A DNA stretch of 64,000 bases, taken from the NCBI RefSeq assembly GCF_031679605.1, contig NZ_CP117522.1, positions 1,116,001 through 1,180,000 of the forward strand, written 5' to 3'. Source of the DNA: Streptomyces luomodiensis (GTDB taxonomy: Bacteria > Actinomycetota > Actinomycetes > Streptomycetales > Streptomycetaceae). A program made the position numbers and the translations under genes. Positions 32,948 through 41,520 of this stretch are shown piece after piece (the first letter of the stretch is position 1; each line of letters begins with the position of its first letter). The notes below the pieces were generated by a model that saw only the letters and a list, made by a program, of their open reading frames with translations, had not been told where the DNA came from and ran no database searches.

Positions 32948-33118
32948 TCAGTCCACGCTCTGGAGGATGTGCGGCTCGGCGAGGTCGTCCTCGTAGCCGG
33001 CCAGGCGAATCGGCGCGGAACGCGCCCACACTTCCAGACTGCCCACCTCCACGGCCCGCACGAACCGCCCGCTGTTATCCGCGTGCGCGTCGTCGCTCTG
33101 TGTTTGTTCGGGGGTCAC
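32948..33118 (-). CDS. Small conserved-looking protein, 56 aa
   Basis: A 56-codon gene starting with GTG and preceded by GAGGGAG about 8 nt upstream. After a hydrophilic N terminus (MTPEQTQSDDAHADNSGR) it reads FVRAVEVGSLEVWARSAP and IRLAGYEDDLAEPHILQ, a balanced, structured-looking sequence quite unlike shadow ORFs in this DNA. Similar short proteins with a (V/L)EVW.RSAPIRLAGYxDDLAEPH core appear, from memory, in streptomycetes, but I know no function. It is the first gene of the same-strand block leading to XRE, peptidase, membrane protein and P450, 280 bp before XRE. Confidence 0.7.
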   Translation of the reverse strand: MTPEQTQSDDAHADNSGRFVRAVEVGSLEVWARSAPIRLAGYEDDLAEPHILQSVD

Positions 33119-33298
33119 CGCGCACTCCCTCGTGTCGCTGAACCGGATCTGTCGTCAGGTTAACCAGCGCCTGAACGCTCCGCGCGTCGATTCTCAGGGA
33201 GTGGACAAGGCGTCGGCGACGGGGCCCCGTTCCTGGTCCGGTGGCCGCGCGCCGACCTCCGTGGTGAGCTGGTACGGACGAGACCCACCGAACTCGTC

Positions 33299-34550
33299 TC
33301 ACTGGGTGGACAGGGCGGTGGCCCAGGCGACATGGCCGTCGGGGCGCACCAGGACCGTCCGCCGGCCGGTCCAGCCGTCATGGGCGGTGGTGGGCCGTGC
33401 GGTCACCACCCGTAACCGGTCCGGGCCCCCGGCCGTCGCCTCGGCGGCGGCGCGGGCCTCGGCGGCGCCCGGACCGGCGGCCGCTTCGCGCTCCGCGGCG
33501 CGCCCGGTGCCGCCGCCGGGGCCGTCACCGGCGGGGTCGACGTGCAGCAGCAGGAAACGCCCGTCGGCCAGCAGCGGGTGGAGGCTGGGCTCGGGCGCCC
33601 CGTCCAGTCCCAGGTCGGGCGCGCGGGTACCGGCCAGTGCGTCGCTCTCCGCTGCCCGCCCGGTGGCCGGATAGGCCACGTCCAGCGCGGACAGCTCCCC
33701 CGCGAGCTGCCGGTTCACCGCCGGGTGGGTGGCCAGCAGGCGGGAGAACACCGACCGCAGGGCGCGCACGTCGGCCGTGTGCGTGGTGCCGAGCACGGTC
33801 TGGGCCTGGGTGTTCTCCAGCAGCGCGGCCCCCACGGGATGGCGTTCGGCGTGGTAGGTGTCCAGCAGTCCGGCGGGGGCGTGGCCCCGGCAGACCGCGG
33901 CCGGCTTCCACCCGAGGTTGAAGGCGTCCTGGAGCCCCACGTTCAGGCCCTGGCCGCCCATCGGCATGTGCATATGCGCGGCGTCCCCCGCGAGCAGGGT
34001 GCGGCCGTCGCGGTAGCGGGCGGCCTGCCGGGCGGCATTGCCGAACCGGGACAGCCAGCGGGACACCCGCATCCCGAAGTCGGTGCCCGCGACCTGGCGC
34101 ACATGGCCGCGCAGCTCCTCCAAGGTGAGCGGCCGGTCGGCGGGAACGGTGCGGGAGTCGCCGGTGGAGTCCGCGATGCGATGCCATCCGTCGGACATCC
34201 GGACGATCAGGATGCTCCCGTGCTCATTGTCGACGGAGCGGGCCGAGGGCGGCGCGTCGAGCATCACGTCACCGAGGAAACCGGTCACGGTGGCCGAGGT
34301 GCCGGGGAAGTCGATACCGCCGGAGGTCCGTACGGTGCTTCCGGGCCCGTCGCAGCCCACCACCCATGCCGCGCGCAGGGTGTACCTCCCGTCGGGGCCC
34401 GCCACGTCCACCTCGGCGCCGTCGGCGTCCTGGCGCACCTCCAGCGCCCGGTGCTCCCAGCGGATCTCCCCGCCCAGCGCCCGCAGCCGCTCCTCCAGCA
34501 GCTGCTCGGTGCGGAGTTGCGGCAGGACCAGCGTGTACGGGAAGCGGGTG
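33299..34550 (-). pseudogene. Aromatic-ring hydroxylase (FAD monooxygenase), N-terminally truncated
   Basis: The frame contains the middle and C-terminal parts of a PF01494 hydroxylase: TRFPYTLVLPQLRTEQLLEERL, the DG motif VVGCDGPGSTVR, the GD motif LLAGDAAHMHMPMGGQGLNVGLQDAFNLGWK and a C-terminal thioredoxin-like tail. Everything before TRFPY is missing, including the GxGxxG FAD-binding motif that should lie about 100 residues earlier. Homology stops abruptly at 34550, where DNA of a TetR gene on the other strand begins. The first available start (GTG 34438) would give a protein without cofactor-binding motif, so the gene is almost certainly dead. Confidence 0.85.
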
Positions 34551-34551
34551 C

Positions 34552-34689
34552 CTGGAGCAGTTGCTGCGAGCGGCCGCCGACGAGCGCTACCCCTCCGTAG
34601 CCGCGGTCGCCCAGCACGTCGGCGACTTCGAGCACCGCTTCCGGCATGGCATCGGCCTGATCATCAGCGGACCGGAAACGACACCCTGA
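34552..34689 (+). pseudogene. TetR-family regulator remnant (C-terminal 45 codons)
   Basis: From 34552 the plus strand reads LEQLLRAAADERYPSVAAV then AQHVGDFEHRFRHGIGLIISG and PETTP before a stop, which is the end of a TetR regulator's ligand-binding domain. The helix-turn-helix and most of the domain are absent. Together with the truncated hydroxylase this shows an originally divergent regulator/enzyme pair whose facing 5' ends were deleted. Confidence 0.75.
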
Positions 34690-34770
34690 CCCGCGGCGGG
34701 CCCCGGTCCGTCCGGGCCGGCCGGTGGCCGATGACGCGTGCCGAGGGGCGTTCCGGGATACCCATCACGC

Positions 34771-36330
34771 ATGAGACGCATCAGTGACTTCGACCGCCGG
34801 CTGTTCGCGCGGGTCGCGGCGAGCCGGCTTCGCGGGGCCCATCCGCTGCTGCCCCGGCTCAGCCGGGCGGCCGACCACGGCCGGCTGTGGTTCGGCACGG
34901 CCGGAGTGCTCGCGACGGTCGGCGGGCGCACCGCGCGGCGGGCCGCGCTGCGCGGGATCGGTTCGCTGGCCGCCGCCTCACTCGTGTCGAACGTCGTGGT
35001 CAAGTGGACCGTGGAACGCCAGCGTCCGGTCCTGGACGTGGTGCCCCTGGTGCGCCGGCTCCGCCGGCAGCCGTGGACCAGCTCCTTTCCCTCCGGGCAC
35101 TCCGCCTCCGCCGCCGCCTTCGCCACCGGGGTGGCCCTGGAGTCGTCGCGGTACGGCCTGCTGGTCGCCCCGCTCGCCGCCGCGGTCGCCGCCTCCCGGG
35201 TCTACGTGGGCGTCCACTACCCCAGCGATGTGCTGGCCGGTATCGCGCTCGGCGCCGGTGCCGCCGCGCTGACCTGCCGCTACTGGCCGCCGCGCCCCGA
35301 GGCCCCGGCGCAGGCCCGGCCGCGGATCTCGGCGCCCGCCCTGCCCAAGGGCGAGGGGCTGGTGGTCCTGGTCAACCAGCGGGCCGGCGTGGCCACTGCC
35401 GCCGGCGGGTTCACGGTGGCCGAGCAGCTGCGGGTGCTGCTGCCCGCCGCGGAGATCCTGGAGTGCGGGCCCGGGGACGACTTCATGGACCTGCTCGGGC
35501 AGGCCGCCCGGCGCGCCGCGGACCGGGCCGGGGCGCTCGGCATCTGCGGCGGGGACGGCAGCGTCAACGCGGCGGCGACGATCGCGGCCGAACGCGGACT
35601 GCCGCTCGCGGTGTTCCCCGGCGGCACCCTCGACCACTTCGCGCTGGACGTCGGCGTACCGGCCTTCGAGGACACCGCGCACGCCGTGACCGAGGGCGAC
35701 GCCGTGGCCGTGGACCTGGGCCGCGCCACCCCGCTCGCCGGGGGCGGCGGGACCAGCCAGTTCGTCAACACCTTCAGCCTCGGCTTCTACCCGGAGCTGG
35801 TGCGGGTCCGGGAGAGCCTGGAGGGGCGGCTCGGCAAGTGGCCCGCGGCCGCCGTCGCGCTCGCCCGGGTGCTGCGCACCGCGAGCCCCATGGAGATCCA
35901 GGTCAACGGGCGGCAGCGGCGGCTGTGGATGCTGTTCGCCGGCAACGGCGTCTACTCCCCCGAGGGGTTCGCGCCCGCCTACCGTCAGCAGCTCGACGAC
36001 GGGCTGCTCGATGTGCGGGCGATCGACGGGGAGGAGCGGCTGGCCCGCACCCGGCTGCTGATCTCGGCGCTCACCGGCACGCTCGGGCGGTCGCACGTCT
36101 ACACGACGCGGCGCATGCGCCAACTGCGCCTGTCGGGCCTGGACGGCGTGAACAGCAGGGCGTACGACGGAGAGGTGGCCTCCGACCCCGCGCAGGAGCT
36201 GCTCATCGACACATGGCCGGGGGCGCTCACCGTCTACCGCCCCGCCGAGCCGCAGAACGAACTGCTCCAGCGGGCCCGTACGGCCGCCGCGAAGGCCCCC
36301 CATCGGTGGAGGGCACTACTACGCAAGTAG
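34771..36330 (+). CDS. PAP2 phosphatase-diacylglycerol kinase fusion
   Basis: A 519-residue two-domain lipid enzyme. Residues about 1-170 are a PAP2 membrane phosphatase with the full tripartite signature: K78-x6-R85P86, PSGH at 107-110 and S142R143-x5-H149-x3-D153, within hydrophobic helices. From about residue 205 to 500 a diacylglycerol/lipid kinase domain follows, with ICGGDGSVNAAATIA and VFPGGTLDHFA. The fusion could cycle phosphatidate, diacylglycerol or isoprenoid phosphates at the membrane. The fused form occurs in actinobacteria. The start at 34771 gives MRRISDFDRRLF; the ribosome site is weak. Confidence 0.9.
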   Translation: MRRISDFDRRLFARVAASRLRGAHPLLPRLSRAADHGRLWFGTAGVLATVGGRTARRAALRGIGSLAAASLVSNVVVKWTVERQRPVLDVVPLVRRLRRQPWTSSFPSGHSASAAAFATGVALESSRYGLLVAPLAAAVAASRVYVGVHYPSDVLAGIALGAGAAALTCRYWPPRPEAPAQARPRISAPALPKGEGLVVLVNQRAGVATAAGGFTVAEQLRVLLPAAEILECGPGDDFMDLLGQAARRAADRAGALGICGGDGSVNAAATIAAERGLPLAVFPGGTLDHFALDVGVPAFEDTAHAVTEGDAVAVDLGRATPLAGGGGTSQFVNTFSLGFYPELVRVRESLEGRLGKWPAAAVALARVLRTASPMEIQVNGRQRRLWMLFAGNGVYSPEGFAPAYRQQLDDGLLDVRAIDGEERLARTRLLISALTGTLGRSHVYTTRRMRQLRLSGLDGVNSRAYDGEVASDPAQELLIDTWPGALTVYRPAEPQNELLQRARTAAAKAPHRWRALLRK

Positions 36331-36427
36331 TACTCGGAAGTCTGTGCTCAAGGACGACGACGGGGGGACCTCTCACCGTCGAGGATGAGGTCATGGATGA
36401 CGACCGATCGGCCCAGGGGGCCGCGAC

Positions 36428-37597
36428 GTGACCTCCCTCGCGCTGTCCGTGGTGCTGGCCCTGGCCTCGGCGGTCTGCTACGCCGCCGGAGCCATACTCC
36501 AGGAGCATGTCGCGGCAACGACGCCGCGCCTCACGTCCGCTCCGCTGCGGCGCGGGAGCTGGTGGACCGCGGTGACCCTCAACGGGGCCGGTGCGGTCCT
36601 CCATGTGATCGCCCTGGCCTACGGCCCGCTGAGCGTGGTGCAACCCCTGGGGGCCCTGACGATCGTCTTCGCCCTGCCGATGGCGGCGCTGTTCGTCCGC
36701 CGCCGGGTCGGCGCGTCCGGCTGGCGGGGCGCGCTGCTGGCGACCGTAGGGCTGGCCGGGCTGCTCTCGCTGACCGGCTCCGCGCAGGCCCAGGCGCTGA
36801 CCGAGCGGGAGGGCGGCTGGCTGATCACGATCACGGTCGCCGTCATCGTGGGGCTGGCCGGGACGGCCCGGTTGCTGCGGTCGCCCGGTTTCCGCGCCGT
36901 GCTGCTGGCGGTGGCCGCGGGGACGGCCTTCGGCGTCTCGTCGGTGTGCACCAAGAACGTGGCCGTGGAGTGGACCTGGGACGCGTGGCAGGACGCCCTG
37001 CCCGGCCTGGTCATGATCGGGCTGCTGGCCTCCAGCGGGGTGCTGCTGTCCCAGGCGTCGTACCGGGGCGCCGGGCTGGCCTCACCGCTGGCGACGGCCA
37101 CCGTGGTCAACCCCGTGGTCGCCACCGTCGTCGGCATCGCGGCGCTGGGCGAGCACTTCCGGTACGGCGCACCCGGCGCCCTGCTCGCCGTGCTCGCCGC
37201 CCTCGTCGCGAGCACCGGCCTGGTCATGCTGACGGTGCACAACGTCGAGGCGGAGGCCGAGGCCGCAACGGCCGCCGGGGACGCACAGACCGCACCGGCC
37301 GGGGCCGTCGCCGCGGCCGTCGAGGGGCCGGACGCCCCCGGACCCGGCGGACCCGGCGGGCCCGACGCGGCCGACGGCAATGGCGGGCCGGAGGCGCCGG
37401 AGGGGGCCGCCGGGCCTGGCCCGCAGGAGGGGCTGGCCGGTCCCGCCGGGCCCTCCGAGCCCGGTCCGCCGCTCCGTCTGCCCCACCCGATCCCCCGCCA
37501 GGCCACCGGCGAGGACGACCCCGTCCCCCGGCTGCCCGACTGCGGCGAGGCCGTACTGCGGGCGCACGCCCAGGCGCCCCGCATCCTCACGCGATGA
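36428..37597 (+). CDS. EamA/DMT-like membrane transporter with Pro/Gly-rich tail
   Basis: A 389-residue protein with eight to nine hydrophobic helices up to about residue 285 (for example SVVLALASAVCYAAGAIL, VLHVIALAYGPLSVVQPLGAL, SPLATATVVNPVVATVVGIAALGE). This is the pattern of drug/metabolite transporters and the related NIPA family. The last 100 residues are soluble, Gly/Pro/Ala-rich and poorly constrained. It starts with GTG at 36428; an AGGGGG stretch lies 8 nt upstream. It converges on the GH16 gene with 9 bp between the stops. Substrate unknown. Confidence 0.8.
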   Translation: MTSLALSVVLALASAVCYAAGAILQEHVAATTPRLTSAPLRRGSWWTAVTLNGAGAVLHVIALAYGPLSVVQPLGALTIVFALPMAALFVRRRVGASGWRGALLATVGLAGLLSLTGSAQAQALTEREGGWLITITVAVIVGLAGTARLLRSPGFRAVLLAVAAGTAFGVSSVCTKNVAVEWTWDAWQDALPGLVMIGLLASSGVLLSQASYRGAGLASPLATATVVNPVVATVVGIAALGEHFRYGAPGALLAVLAALVASTGLVMLTVHNVEAEAEAATAAGDAQTAPAGAVAAAVEGPDAPGPGGPGGPDAADGNGGPEAPEGAAGPGPQEGLAGPAGPSEPGPPLRLPHPIPRQATGEDDPVPRLPDCGEAVLRAHAQAPRILTR

Positions 37598-37606
37598 GCG
37601 GTGCTC

Positions 37607-38446
37607 TCAGGCGGTGCGGTTCCGGCCCACATAGACGTTCCGGGCCCGGTAGTAGGTGTCACCGCTGGGGCCGGAGGAGCCCGAGGAACCCTCCATCTGG
37701 AGGTTGATGATGAGCCAGAGCGGTTTGCCGACGAATCCGGCCCCACGGTGGACCGCTTTCCAGACCCCGTCGAGATAGTAGTGAATGTCCACATCGCTGC
37801 CGTTCACCTTGGTGATCCAGGCGCGATAGGCATGCCAGTCGCCCGGTGCGGAAACTCCGACAATGGTGCTCGATACGTCCGATGAGGTGCGGAAGGTGTT
37901 GAACCAGTTGTTGGAGTTCCCCTTGAATTCCAGGATGTCGCTCTCCGGCGGCCAGTTGTTCACCCCGGTGAGCCAGAAGGCGGGCCAGGTCCCCGCCGCG
38001 CTGGGCGCCTGGAATTCGCCCTTCACCTCGTAGTCGGGGAACTGGTCGGTCACCACGATCTGGTTCTTGGCGTGCACCGCGCCGGAGTGATACCGGATCG
38101 GCAGATACGGGGAGGCGGAGCTGGTGCCCTCGTCCCAGGTGATCCGGGCCGCCTTCAGGGTGAGCACTCCGGAGGCGAGCGTGATGTGGTTGTGGTCGCT
38201 CGTGCTGCCGTACATCCGGGCGCTGCCGTTGTGGTCGGAGCCCCAGGGGTAGAGGTAGTTCCACTCCGATTCGAAGGCGCTGTAGCTGCCGAAGGATCCG
38301 TTGATCACGTCTTCCCAGGTCGCGGCCGGGGCGGCGGCCGCGGGGCGGGGCCATCCGGCCAGGGCGGCCGCACCGCCGAGGGCCGCCGCCCCACCGAGGA
38401 ATCTCCTGCGTCCGTACGACTCGCTCCGTGCTGACATGCCGTTCAC
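37607..38446 (-). CDS. Secreted glycoside hydrolase family 16-type protein
   Basis: A 279-residue exported protein. The N terminus has a twin-arginine signal (GRRRFLGGAAALGGAAAL..., about residues 13-40). The mature part is a beta-jelly-roll with the GH16 catalytic motif ESDILEF (E-x-D-x-x-E, nucleophile and acid/base glutamates), preceded by WPAFWLTG, typical of laminarinase/agarase/carrageenase relatives. The GTG at 38446 is preferred because GGGAGG lies 5-6 nt upstream; an ATG three codons later is possible. A 16-bp palindrome overlaps the region just upstream. Exact glycan target unknown. Confidence 0.87.
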   Translation of the reverse strand: MNGMSARSESYGRRRFLGGAAALGGAAALAGWPRPAAAAPAATWEDVINGSFGSYSAFESEWNYLYPWGSDHNGSARMYGSTSDHNHITLASGVLTLKAARITWDEGTSSASPYLPIRYHSGAVHAKNQIVVTDQFPDYEVKGEFQAPSAAGTWPAFWLTGVNNWPPESDILEFKGNSNNWFNTFRTSSDVSSTIVGVSAPGDWHAYRAWITKVNGSDVDIHYYLDGVWKAVHRGAGFVGKPLWLIINLQMEGSSGSSGPSGDTYYRARNVYVGRNRTA

Positions 38447-38460
38447 GGCTGCCTCCCGAA

Positions 38461-38476
38461 GTTCGAAACTTCGAAC
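38461..38476. promoter_or_regulatory. Palindromic operator candidate upstream of the GH16 gene
   Basis: GTTCGAA-AC-TTCGAAC is a perfect 7+7 inverted repeat located 15 nt before the GTG start of the GH16 gene, between that gene and the divergent MFS transporter. Binding there would block GH16 transcription or its leader. Confidence 0.55.
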
Positions 38477-38604
38477 ACAAGCCAACAGGAGTCATCACAA
38501 TCCCAACGGGCTCGTACAACGTCAACCGCCGCCGTCGCACGTATTTTCCAACCGGCCCTCCACGGGGTAGGGGTGTGGAGATCACCCGCTCACTAGGAGA
38601 CCCC

Positions 38605-39945
38605 GTGACCGACAGCGCTCCCCCAAGTCCAGCCCGCACCCCATGGCGAGCCGTGATCGGCGGCTCGATCGGCAATCTCGTCGAGTGGTTCGACTGGTTC
38701 GTCTACGCGAGCTTCGCCACCTACTTCGCCGGAGCCTTCTTCCCCAAGGGCAACGACACCGCACAGCTCCTCAACACCGCCGGGATCTTCGCGGTCGGCT
38801 TCTTCATGCGTCCCGTCGGCGGCTGGCTGCTGGGCCGGTTCGCCGACCGGCGCGGCCGCAAGGCGGCGCTCACCCTGACCGTGACGCTGATGTCGGCCAG
38901 CGCGCTGCTCATCGCCATCGCCCCGACCTATGACCAGGTCGGCTACTTCGGGGCGGCCGTGCTGCTGGTGGCGCGGCTGCTGCAGGGGCTGTCGGTCGGC
39001 GGTGAGTACGCGGCCAGCGCCACCTATCTCACCGAGGCGTCCCTGCCCGGCCGCCGCGGCTTCGTCTCCAGTTTCCAGTACGTGTCGATGACGATGGGTC
39101 AGCTGATCGGCCTCGGCCTCCAGATCGTGCTGCAGCACACCATGTCCGATGACGCGCTGCACTCCTACGGCTGGCGCATCCCGTTCATCTTCGGCGCCGT
39201 GGCCGCGGCCGTGGTCTTCTGGCTGCGGCGCAACCTGCTGGAGACCGATGTCTACACCGAGGAGGACACCCGTCAGGACAACGAGCGGGGGACGCTCGGC
39301 GAGCTGCTGCGCCACCGCAGGGAGGCGGCGCTGGTCATCGCGTTGACCATGGGCGGCACGGTGGCGTACTACACGTACACCACGTATCTCACCAAGTACC
39401 TGTCGAACACGGCCGGGATGAGCAAGTCCGACGCGTCGCTGGTCAGCTTCTGTGCCCTGTTCCTGTTCATGCTGTTGCAGCCGCTGGCCGGATCGCTCTC
39501 GGACCGGATCGGACGCCGTCCGCTGCTGATCACCTTCGGTATCGGCTCGATGCTCGGCACCGTCCCCATCATGACCGCGCTGTCGCACGCCGACTCCTTC
39601 GTCGGGGCGCTGCTGCTCTCGCTGGCGGCGCTGGTCATCGTCACCGGCTACACCTCGATCAACGCCGTGGTGAAGGCCGAGCTGTTCCCCACCCATGTCC
39701 GGGCGCTCGGGGTCGCCCTGCCGTACGCGCTGGCGAACGCGCTGTTCGGCGGCACCGCGGAGTATGTGGCGCTGTGGTTCAAGAAGGGCGGTGCGGAGTC
39801 CGGGTTCTACTGGTACGTCTCGGCGTGTGCCGCCGTCTCGCTCATCGTCTACCTCACCATGCGGGAGACCCGCGACACCGCTCTCACCCGGGACCGGGCC
39901 GACGGCCCGGCCGCCTCGGGGAAGCAGCAGAAGAGCGCGGTGTGA
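38605..39945 (+). CDS. MFS transporter, metabolite:H+ symporter (KgtP/MHS) type
   Basis: A 446-residue, 12-helix major facilitator. Family marks are GNLVEWFDWFVYASFATYFA in helix 1, FMRPVGGWLLGRFADRRGRKAAL between helices 2 and 3, LLQGLSVGGEYAASATYLTE and the second-half repeat LAGSLSDRIGRRPLL. MHS-family members import dicarboxylates, ketoglutarate, citrate or betaine with protons. It starts with GTG; AGGAG lies 6-10 nt upstream. It is divergent from the GH16 gene and shares its 158-bp promoter gap. Confidence 0.93.
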   Translation: MTDSAPPSPARTPWRAVIGGSIGNLVEWFDWFVYASFATYFAGAFFPKGNDTAQLLNTAGIFAVGFFMRPVGGWLLGRFADRRGRKAALTLTVTLMSASALLIAIAPTYDQVGYFGAAVLLVARLLQGLSVGGEYAASATYLTEASLPGRRGFVSSFQYVSMTMGQLIGLGLQIVLQHTMSDDALHSYGWRIPFIFGAVAAAVVFWLRRNLLETDVYTEEDTRQDNERGTLGELLRHRREAALVIALTMGGTVAYYTYTTYLTKYLSNTAGMSKSDASLVSFCALFLFMLLQPLAGSLSDRIGRRPLLITFGIGSMLGTVPIMTALSHADSFVGALLLSLAALVIVTGYTSINAVVKAELFPTHVRALGVALPYALANALFGGTAEYVALWFKKGGAESGFYWYVSACAAVSLIVYLTMRETRDTALTRDRADGPAASGKQQKSAV

Positions 39946-39970
39946 CGCCGCGACGGCGGGCGGGCGCCGG

Positions 39971-40435
39971 CTAGCCGACGGCCACGCTCATCTGGGCCCA
40001 GACGACCCGTCCGCCGTTCAGGCCCGGCCGGTCCCCCCACGCGTCGACCAGGGCGCGGACCAGCGCGAGTCCGCGTCCGCTCTCATCCTCCAGACCGGCC
40101 ACCCGCGGTGTGGGGACGGCCGGTCCGCCGCCTTGGTCGGCGACCTCGACATACAGCATCCGCCGCTCATGGGCGCGCAGCAGACAGAGGATCTGCTCGC
40201 TCCCGGTGTGCACCAGGGCGTTGGTGAACAGCTCGGACATCACCAGCTCGGCGGCGTCGCAGACATCCTCCCGGAACCCCCACTCCGGCACCCGCGACCG
40301 CACCCGGTGCCGGGCGACGGCGACCGAGGTCCCTCTGGCGGGCAGCTGGAACCTCTCTTGACGGAGGGCGGAGTCAACGCTCCCGGCGTCCAGGTGGTGG
40401 GCCATCGTCGAGCGTTGACGCAATGCCACGGCCAT
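39971..40435 (-). CDS. GHKL-type ATP-binding regulatory protein (RsbW-like)
   Basis: A 154-residue protein consisting of a single HATPase_c domain. The N box is AELVMSELFTNALVHT and the G boxes are VEVADQGGG and ESGRGLALVRALVDAWG. Such stand-alone domains act as anti-sigma kinases or regulators and are very numerous in Streptomyces, typically beside XRE/DUF397 genes as here. The ATG has GGAAGG 6-9 nt upstream. It is divergent from the XRE gene. Confidence 0.9.
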   Translation of the reverse strand: MAVALRQRSTMAHHLDAGSVDSALRQERFQLPARGTSVAVARHRVRSRVPEWGFREDVCDAAELVMSELFTNALVHTGSEQILCLLRAHERRMLYVEVADQGGGPAVPTPRVAGLEDESGRGLALVRALVDAWGDRPGLNGGRVVWAQMSVAVG

Positions 40436-40569
40436 GTGCCTTCCGTCCGTCTACCTGTGGGGGCGTGAATGCCGTACGTGAATGCCGCAAGTACGCGACA
40501 CAGCAGTCACGTTGGACTGGTCACACCTGTCACTATCGTTGCTGTAAGCATCAGTTGGCAAGGTGCGAT

Positions 40570-40582
40570 CTGCAAAATGCAG
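40570..40582. promoter_or_regulatory. Inverted repeat upstream of the XRE/DUF397 operon
   Basis: CTGCA-AAA-TGCAG lies in the AT-richer 225-bp gap between the divergent ATPase and XRE genes, immediately before a possible -10 (aatagc). A candidate autoregulatory site for the XRE protein. Confidence 0.4.
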
Positions 40583-40660
40583 AATAGCCAGAGCACTCTG
40601 TTCCCCTCACCTCGCACATGGCACACTGACTCCTGAAAAGACCGTCCCAGGAGGTACGAC

Positions 40661-41518
40661 GTGGGTGAAGCGCGATCTGCCCCGACCGTCGGGCAGATGG
40701 TCCTCGGCATGCGACTGCGGGACCTTCGCGAGAAAGCCGGCGTCAGCTACGACCAGGCTGCCAGGGCGCTGCACGTCAACCAGACCACGGTGCGCAGGAT
40801 GGAGAAGGCCGAGGTCGGCCTGAAACTCCCCTACGTCGAGAAGCTGCTCCAGACCTACGGCGCCGAGCAGGAGGAGATCGACTCCTTCCTGGCACTCGCC
40901 GAGGAGGCCAACAGGCCCGGCTGGTGGCACCGGTTCCGCGATGTGCTGCCGGACTGGTTCAGCCTCTATGTGAGTCTCGAGGGCGCGGCGAGCCGCATCC
41001 GCGCCTATGAGCCGCACTTCATCCCCGGGCTGCTCCAGACCGAGGAGTACGCCCGCACCCTGCTCTCCATCGGCTTCCCCCACGGGTCCGACCGGGAGCT
41101 CGACCGCCGGGTGGCCCTGCGGATGGAGCGCCAGGAGTTGCTCAACCGCCCGGACGGGCCCCACCTGTGGGTCGTGATGGACGAGACGGTGCTCCGCCTG
41201 TCCATCGGCGGCCCGGACGTGATGCGCGCCCAGATCGACCACCTGATCGAGGCCGCTCAAAGACCCAACGTCACCCTTCAGGTGGTGCCGTTCTCCGCCG
41301 GCCCGCACCCGGGCATGGGCGGCCCCTTCCAGCTCTTCCGGTTCCAGATCCCGGAACTGCCGGACATCGTCTACGCCGAGGGCCTGACCGGCGCCGGCTA
41401 TCTCGACCAACGCTCCGATGTGGTCGCCTATTTGGAAGCCCTTGACCGCATGGGCACCCAGGCCACACCGGCGCGGCGCACGGAGAGCTATCTCCGTGGG
41501 ATTCGCGAGGAGATCTGA
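40661..41518 (+). CDS. XRE-family regulator with DUF5753 domain
   Basis: A 285-residue regulator of the BldB/WhiJ-linked type. The N-terminal HTH (residues about 12-70: LRDLREKAGVSYDQAARALHVNQTTVRRMEKAE) is followed by the DUF5753 domain (about 100-280: PHFIPGLLQTEEYARTLL, VVMDETVLRL, FSAGPHPGMGGPFQLFRF). GTG start with AGGAGG 6-11 nt upstream. Such proteins work with a small DUF397 partner, encoded 2 bp downstream. Confidence 0.95.
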   Translation: MGEARSAPTVGQMVLGMRLRDLREKAGVSYDQAARALHVNQTTVRRMEKAEVGLKLPYVEKLLQTYGAEQEEIDSFLALAEEANRPGWWHRFRDVLPDWFSLYVSLEGAASRIRAYEPHFIPGLLQTEEYARTLLSIGFPHGSDRELDRRVALRMERQELLNRPDGPHLWVVMDETVLRLSIGGPDVMRAQIDHLIEAAQRPNVTLQVVPFSAGPHPGMGGPFQLFRFQIPELPDIVYAEGLTGAGYLDQRSDVVAYLEALDRMGTQATPARRTESYLRGIREEI

Positions 41519-41520
41519 CT

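Noticed and set aside
32833..33141. Plus-strand open frame of 102 codons
   Set aside because: Opposite to a better-supported 56-aa gene with ribosome site; Arg/Pro/Ser-rich composition.
36317..36332. Small palindrome TACTAC-GCAA-GTAGTA at the end of the PAP2-kinase gene
   Set aside because: Six-bp arms overlapping the stop codon; too weak for a terminator and not placed as an operator.
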